DNA from: XYD1-FULL-44-32 sp964355855
GTDB lineage: Bacteria; Patescibacteriota; Minisyncoccia; Phycocordibacterales; XYD1-FULL-46-19
Assembly (NCBI GenBank): GCA_964355855.1
Contig: CAYHFD010000029.1
Coordinates: 1 to 7,794, forward strand
Direction of reading: 5' to 3'
DNA: 7,794 nucleotides
Below the pieces are notes generated by a model that was given only the letters and a program-made list of their open reading frames with translations, was not told where the DNA came from and did not search any database. Position numbers and translations under genes: made by a program. Every line of letters begins with the position of its first letter. Within the stretch, counting starts at the first letter, position 1. Positions 4,508 through 7,794 of the stretch are shown piece by piece.

Positions 4508-5802
4508 ACAAGCTAAAAAATCTGCTTAAAAAAATTATTCCCTCCTGGGTTTTTAGTATTTATCACTGGAAACTGGCTCTGCTCGGGGCCTTGATTTACC
4601 GCTTCCCCGCCCGCCACATAAAGGTGGTTGCGGTCACCGGCACCAAAGGTAAATCTAGCACTACCGAGCTTGTCAGCACCATTTTGGAAGAAGCGGGCTA
4701 CAAAACTGCCCTAGTTTCCACTGTTCGTTTTAAAATTGGAAACAAAAGCCAGCCTAATCGCCTAAAAATGACCACCCCGGGTCGTTTTACTCTTCAAAAA
4801 CTCATTCGCGAAGCGGTGGATGCTCGCTGTGATTATATTGTTTTAGAAATCAGCTCGGAGGCCACCAAACAATTCCGCCATAAATTTATTGCCTTTGACG
4901 CCCTCTTGGTGACCAACCTCTCTCCCGAGCATATCGAGTCTCACGGTTCGTTCGCCAAATATAAAGCGGCTAAACTAAAAATTGCTCAGGCTTTGGAAAA
5001 TTCTTCCAAACCAAACAAAGTTTTGATCACCAACGGCGATGACCCAGCTCTGGACGACTTCCGAAAAATAAATATTGCGACCAAAATTGCCACTCATTTG
5101 GCTGATGCCAACCCCCACGCCCTTTTGGTTGACGGTCTTTTTTTCACCTATGCCAGTCAAAAAATTCAGACCAAATTAGTCGGTGAATTTAATTTATATA
5201 ATATTCTCTTGGCTATCGCCTACGTCAAATCACAAAACATCGGAATAGATAAAATAAAATCGGCGATGGAAAAATTTTCTGGCATACCTGGTCGACTAGA
5301 ACTAGTCACACCAACTGATCCGTCCCTCATCCGTCTCCAAGATTTTAAAGTCATTGTGGATTACGCCCATACCGCCGACTCTTTGCAAAAAGTCTATGAG
5401 ATTTACAAAGACCACCAGATCATCGCCGTCTTAGGTGGCACCGGTGGTGGGCGTGACACCGACCGCCGGCAGATTATGGGCGGACTAGCCGACAAATATG
5501 CCAGTTTCGTCTATATTACCGATGAAGACCCCTACGACGATGATCCCCGAGAAATTGCCGAGCAAGTGGCTTCGGGCGTACTACACGCTCCTAAAGAAAT
5601 AGAAATGGACCGGCGGGTGGCCATAAGAAAAGCCGTCGCCAAAGCCGAGACTGGCAGTGTGATTATTATCACCGGCAAAGGCACCGACCCGTATATTATG
5701 CGGGCCAACGGTGCCAAAGAATCGTGGAGCGATGCCGAGGTGGCGCGCATTGAATTGACTTCTTTCCTCCAACAAAAAAAGAAAACGAATGAGCAAGTGT
5801 AG
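4504..5802 (+). CDS. MurE-like Mur ligase (UDP-MurNAc-tripeptide synthetase family), N-terminally short
   Basis: An ATP-dependent amino-acid ligase of the Mur family. P-loop TGTKGKSST (45-53); TTPG (90-93); LEISSEA (114-120); TNLSPEHIESHG (137-148); AAK with the probable carbamylated Lys157; the C-terminal domain with IPGRLE (261-266), VDYAHT (285-290), GGTGGGRDTDRR (311-322) and ITGKGTD (389-395). MurE normally has about 100 residues before the P-loop forming a UDP-binding domain; here there are only about 44, including a hydrophobic stretch near 15-34 that may sit on the membrane. The DAP-type DNPR motif is replaced by DEDPYDDDP (340-348). The added amino acid is therefore uncertain, and a non-canonical substrate is possible. 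It is coupled to the FemAB gene. Its last two codons and TAG stop come from the inserted element at 5794. Confidence 0.88.
   Translation: MNKLKNLLKKIIPSWVFSIYHWKLALLGALIYRFPARHIKVVAVTGTKGKSSTTELVSTILEEAGYKTALVSTVRFKIGNKSQPNRLKMTTPGRFTLQKLIREAVDARCDYIVLEISSEATKQFRHKFIAFDALLVTNLSPEHIESHGSFAKYKAAKLKIAQALENSSKPNKVLITNGDDPALDDFRKINIATKIATHLADANPHALLVDGLFFTYASQKIQTKLVGEFNLYNILLAIAYVKSQNIGIDKIKSAMEKFSGIPGRLELVTPTDPSLIRLQDFKVIVDYAHTADSLQKVYEIYKDHQIIAVLGGTGGGRDTDRRQIMGGLADKYASFVYITDEDPYDDDPREIAEQVASGVLHAPKEIEMDRRVAIRKAVAKAETGSVIIITGKGTDPYIMRANGAKESWSDAEVARIELTSFLQQKKKTNEQV
5786..5793 (+). repeat. Left 8-bp target-site duplication (CGAATGAG)
   Basis: Identical to 5887-5894. The flanking bases differ (A before and C after here; G before and T after at the right copy), so the repeat is exactly 8 bp and ends where the inverted repeat starts. 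Confidence 0.85.
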
Positions 5803-5886
5803 TTTGAAATGCCTTGCACAGCACGACTGGTGCGAGCAGAGAAATTTTTCAGCAGAAAAATATTCGTGCATTTCAAACTACACTTG
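5794..5886. mobile_element. 93-bp MITE-like element with 19-bp terminal inverted repeats
   Basis: CAAGTGTAGTTTGAAATGC at 5794-5812 is the perfect reverse complement of 5868-5886, and the unit is bounded by an exact 8-bp direct repeat. It is too short to code for a transposase, so it would need one supplied elsewhere in the genome. The interior holds two more hairpins: GCAC/GTGC (5821-5824 with 5830-5833) and a 10-bp stem with one bulge (5841-5850 with 5855-5865, loop AGCA). As RNA it would fold into a long stem with two arms, which could also end or protect the Mur ligase transcript. Eight-bp duplications occur in several IS families (IS256, IS6, ISL3, IS1595); I cannot assign one. Confidence 0.85.
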
Positions 5887-5894
5887 CGAATGAG
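5887..5894 (+). repeat. Right 8-bp target-site duplication (CGAATGAG)
   Basis: Second copy of 5786-5793. It is directly followed by TAA at 5895-5897, the presumed original stop codon of the Mur ligase. Confidence 0.85.
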
Positions 5895-5917
5895 TAATGA
5901 ATAATAATTAAAACCAC

Positions 5918-6823
5918 ATGCCAGAGTTGCCAGAAGTAGAGACTGTGTCCAGAGAGTTAAACAAGAGTCTGAAGAATAGAATATTTAAATCGGTTATTGT
6001 TCGCGTACCTAAAATGGTTCTGCCGCTTTCTGCCGAAGATTTCGTGACTGGCTTGGCTAAGAAAAAAGTCTTGAGTGTCTCCCGCCGAGCCAAAATTGTC
6101 GTTATATCCCTTTCGCACAATCAGTTTCTCCTCGTCCACCTAAAAATGACCGGCCAGCTTATTTTCGTACCCAAAACCGGCAAAGCCGTAGTCGGTGGTC
6201 ATCCGCAAAAGCCGCCCCAAAGTGAGATAATAAATTCAATCTCACGGGGTAAAGTGGGTATAGACCTACCCCACAAATACACTCGGGTGGAATTTAATTT
6301 TACCGACGGCTCTACCCTCTACTTCAACGACCTCCGCAAATTCGGCTGGCTGAAATTAGTTAATGAACAAGAAAAAAATCTTCTACTCGACCCGCACGGT
6401 GTCGAACCATTGTCTAAACAATTTACTCTACCCCTCTTCACTGAACTCCTGACCAAATATCCCAACCGTACTATCAAACAAACTCTCTTCGACCAGCACC
6501 TCATCGCCGGTATGGGCAATATTTATATCGACGAAGCCTGTTTCAATGCCCAAGTCCTGCCCACCCGCAAAATATTGTCCCTTACCAAAACAGAAATTGC
6601 GAAACTCCACCAGGCTATTGTCACGGTCTTGAAACTATCTATCAAAATGAAAGGTACCTCGGCCCGCAATTACGTTACCTCCACTGGCGAAAAAGGTGGC
6701 TTTGTAAAATATTTAAATGTTTATGGCCGAGCCAACCTCCCCTGCAAAACTTGTGGCACAAAAATATCAAAAATAAAACATGCCGGCCGGGGAACGCACT
6801 TTTGTGAAAAGTGTCAGAAATAA
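5918..6823 (+). CDS. mutM: Formamidopyrimidine-DNA glycosylase (Fpg/MutM)
   Basis: Removes oxidised purines such as 8-oxoguanine and cleaves the abasic site, in base excision repair. PELPEVETV directly follows Met1, giving the catalytic Pro2 and Glu3 after Met removal. SRRAK holds the conserved Lys59; HLKMTG (74-79) and LRKFG (139-143) give the Met and Arg/Phe residues that fill the gap left by the flipped base; GMGNIYIDE (198-206) is the helix-two-turn-helix motif; the C-terminal zinc finger uses Cys276, Cys279, Cys296 and Cys299 with GRGTHFC containing Arg291. At 301 aa it is about 25-30 residues longer than usual, the excess lying at about 84-118, between the HLKMTG segment and YTRVEF, beginning with VVGGHP. 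A few start-proximal AT-rich bases (5902-5907) may serve as a weak -10. No Shine-Dalgarno precedes the ATG. Confidence 0.97.
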   Translation: MPELPEVETVSRELNKSLKNRIFKSVIVRVPKMVLPLSAEDFVTGLAKKKVLSVSRRAKIVVISLSHNQFLLVHLKMTGQLIFVPKTGKAVVGGHPQKPPQSEIINSISRGKVGIDLPHKYTRVEFNFTDGSTLYFNDLRKFGWLKLVNEQEKNLLLDPHGVEPLSKQFTLPLFTELLTKYPNRTIKQTLFDQHLIAGMGNIYIDEACFNAQVLPTRKILSLTKTEIAKLHQAIVTVLKLSIKMKGTSARNYVTSTGEKGGFVKYLNVYGRANLPCKTCGTKISKIKHAGRGTHFCEKCQK

Positions 6824-6833
6824 ATTTACATAT

Positions 6834-6888
6834 AAAAAAAGCCCCTGAACTCCTGAAAACTTTTCCGAGCTTCCAAAAATCCAAGGGC
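6834..6888 (-). terminator. Terminator of the minus-strand 231-aa gene
   Basis: Read on the minus strand, GCCCTTG pairs with CAGGGGC (6882-6888 with 6841-6847; 7 bp, one wobble) and is followed by seven T's (6840-6834). The long loop contains an inner fold around GGAAAA/TTTTC. A tiny GTGT/ACAC hairpin (6893-6904) lies between it and the stop codon. fpg, converging from the left, has no separate terminator that I can see. Confidence 0.6.
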
Positions 6889-6911
6889 CCCCGTGTCCGA
6901 ACACAGAGAGT

Positions 6912-7607
6912 CTAAGCAACCATCTGTTCCGAGGACACCGAATCACAAGAGAACACAAGGCTGGTAACAAGCCACTTGTCGGTGTGCCCGACCAGGTGAC
7001 CAATCGCGTACCAGCCATTTCCGCTGTATAACACCTGCACAGTCCGAAGAACACCAGTCAAGTCACGAACGTAGAAGATATTGGCGGAGCTGTTCATGAG
7101 CAAAATTCCAGCTTCGCCATTCTTCTGCTTCTCAATGAGAGAGGCTATGCTCGCGAGGGTGGTTTCGGCCTTGGCTTCACCGCCGAGTTCGGTGATGACG
7201 GGGCCATCCACCGAGACTTGCCGCAGTTTGTGGTAACGCAGGATGTGCTCGGCAGTCGGGTCTTCAATCTTGCCAGTGCCAGCGAAAAACCAGTCCTGGA
7301 AGTTTTTCTCGATGAAGAAAAAGATACCACCGTCTTTCTTCAACTTAAAGAAGTCACGGGAGCGGAAATGAGTAGTAGTGGCTAGAATGGTCACTTTCCC
7401 AACAAGCTTGAGCAACCATTCCAAACCCAAAAACTCACGGAAAGCGGAGCGGTCAACTTCTTTCAGCTTCCCCTCCACGGCCGCTTCGTAGAGGTCGGCC
7501 TGAAGGCCAGTCTCAAGAAGTGGCTGGTAGGTTTCCGACGTCACTCCTTTCTGTGCCTGTAGGTTAAGGGTAGTGGCCAGTTGTCCGGAAGTCATAGTCG
7601 TGTTCAT
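6912..7607 (-). CDS. Unrecognised 231-aa protein
   Basis: A soluble protein starting MNTTMTSGQLATTLNLQAQKG. It has no signal peptide, no membrane helix and one cysteine near the end. Residues 25-70 are helical (YQPLLETGLQADLYEAAVEGKLKEVDRSAFREFLGLEWLLKL in outline); 70-110 look strand-rich with an aromatic patch (FFFIEKNFQDWFF); 145-165 is a helix; and 166-220 form alternating strands including LRTVQVLYSGNGWYAIGHLVG. The 'VxVxYxGxGWxxxxH' type ending resembles hypothetical proteins I associate with Parcubacteria, but I cannot name the family or function. The frame extends upstream to 7724, but ATG 7607 is chosen because AAGGAG lies 7 nt before it; the longer start would sit inside the promoter region. 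It has its own promoter, leader hairpin and terminator. Confidence 0.85.
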   Translation of the reverse strand: MNTTMTSGQLATTLNLQAQKGVTSETYQPLLETGLQADLYEAAVEGKLKEVDRSAFREFLGLEWLLKLVGKVTILATTTHFRSRDFFKLKKDGGIFFFIEKNFQDWFFAGTGKIEDPTAEHILRYHKLRQVSVDGPVITELGGEAKAETTLASIASLIEKQKNGEAGILLMNSSANIFYVRDLTGVLRTVQVLYSGNGWYAIGHLVGHTDKWLVTSLVFSCDSVSSEQMVA

Positions 7608-7620
7608 AAGGAGTCTCCTT
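7608..7620 (-). promoter_or_regulatory. Palindromic Shine-Dalgarno deciding the start at 7607
   Basis: On the minus strand AAGGAGACTCCTT runs straight into ATG. AAGGAG is a consensus Shine-Dalgarno at 7-nt spacing, and the 13 bases form a perfect palindrome (AAGGAG-A-CTCCTT). Confidence 0.75.
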
Positions 7621-7628
7621 TTCTGAAC

Positions 7629-7647
7629 GCTATCCCCTCGGGGTAGC
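7629..7647 (-). promoter_or_regulatory. Leader hairpin upstream of the ribosome binding site
   Basis: GCTA-T-CCCC at 7629-7637 pairs with GGGGTAGC at 7640-7647 (8 bp with one bulge, 2-nt apex that would open to a larger loop in practice). It lies in the predicted leader, nine bases upstream of the Shine-Dalgarno, where it could influence mRNA stability or translation. Confidence 0.45.
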
Positions 7648-7661
7648 AAGTTGAGAGCGAC

Positions 7662-7690
7662 ACTGTATCGCCCTAGCTGTAAATTGCCAA
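7662..7690 (-). promoter_or_regulatory. Promoter of the 231-aa gene
   Basis: On the minus strand: TTGGCA (7690-7685), a 17-nt spacer, then TACAGT (7667-7662). Transcription would start near 7655, giving a leader of about 48 nt that contains the hairpin and Shine-Dalgarno. The -35 lies at the centre of the long palindrome at 7667-7717. Confidence 0.5.
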
Positions 7691-7717
7691 AATTTGGCCA
7701 CTTACAGCTAGGGCGAT
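7667..7717. repeat. 51-bp interrupted palindrome over the promoter (possible operator)
   Basis: ATCGCCCTAGCTGTAA at 7667-7682 is the perfect reverse complement of 7702-7717 (16 bp). After a 3 by 3 mismatch, an inner GCCAAA-A-TTTGGC (7686-7698) continues the symmetry. No target-site duplication flanks it. Its overlap with the -35 and spacer suggests a repressor site, but a cruciform or an inserted repeat is also possible. Confidence 0.6.
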
Positions 7718-7751
7718 TTCGCAAATAGTGATTTCAGAGAACTTTGGTAAA

Positions 7752-7780
7752 TTTACCTTTGAATCCGAACACCTTAGAAT
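7752..7780 (+). promoter_or_regulatory. Promoter of a gene entering at the right edge, apparently leaderless
   Basis: TTTACC at 7752-7757, a 17-nt spacer, TAGAAT at 7775-7780, then 7 nt to ATG at 7788. The -35 is half of the perfect 12-bp palindrome GGTAAATTTACC (7746-7757). Confidence 0.5.
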
Positions 7781-7787
7781 TAGTTTT

Positions 7788-7794
7788 ATGAAAA
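7788..7794 (+). CDS. Possible 5' end of a plus-strand gene cut by the window edge
   Basis: ATGAAAA begins 7 nt after a good -10 box, matching the start geometry of several other genes here. Only Met-Lys is visible, so nothing can be said about the product. Confidence 0.3.

Noticed and set aside
5532..5876. Minus-strand frames of 96 and 114 codons
   Set aside because: They lie opposite the Mur ligase and the inserted element, and their translations look like shadows of the coding strand.
7608..7724. Longer start for the minus-strand 231-aa protein
   Set aside because: The extra 39 residues would translate the palindrome, promoter and leader; a consensus Shine-Dalgarno precedes the internal ATG.
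1..7794. CRISPR array
   Set aside because: No regularly spaced direct repeats were seen; all repeats found are inverted or simple pairs.

Overview
The window looks like chromosome from a Candidate Phyla Radiation (Patescibacteria, most likely Parcubacteria-type) bacterium. The support is indirect: compact genes, several with no Shine-Dalgarno and ATG starts only a few bases after an extended -10 box; a FemAB gene overlapping a short MurE-like Mur ligase with a DEDP-type motif instead of DNPR; an Fpg with an enlarged middle loop; short two-helix membrane proteins; and many small perfect palindromes between genes. No 16S rRNA is present, so the lineage is inference.

Layout. 1-126: terminator of an upstream gene and a promoter. 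127-627: two-helix membrane protein. 628-1355: 728 bases without a protein gene, holding palindromes, a broken copy of a tRNA 5' end split by a 20-bp palindrome-bearing insert, a complete tRNA-Arg with anticodon GCG and its own promoter, and a densely self-complementary stretch that looks like an unidentified structured RNA. 1356-1889: two-helix protein with a bacterial PH domain. A perfect bidirectional terminator separates it from rpsT (ribosomal protein S20, minus strand). ruvA diverges from rpsT. A small unrecognised gene with a very strong ribosome binding site follows, ending in a clear terminator. Next comes a cell-wall pair, FemAB-type aminoacyltransferase and MurE-like ligase, overlapping by ATGA. 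Then fpg/mutM. Last, on the minus strand, an unrecognised 231-aa protein with its own promoter, a long palindrome, leader hairpin, strong ribosome binding site and terminator. A new plus-strand gene seems to start in the last seven bases.

The clearest mobile signal is a 93-bp MITE-like element (5794-5886) between the Mur ligase and fpg: 19-bp perfect terminal inverted repeats, flanked by an exact 8-bp target duplication. Removing it and one repeat restores a TAA stop for the Mur ligase two codons earlier, so the insertion history can be read directly.

The genes divide into two initiation styles. Most (127, 1356, 2373, 3482 and the one starting at 7788) have leaderless or near-leaderless starts. 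Two unrecognised genes (3027 and the minus-strand one starting at 7607) have near-consensus Shine-Dalgarno sequences and longer leaders. FemAB and the MurE-like ligase probably act together on peptidoglycan precursors; RuvA and Fpg are DNA recombination and repair proteins; the other genes appear independent.
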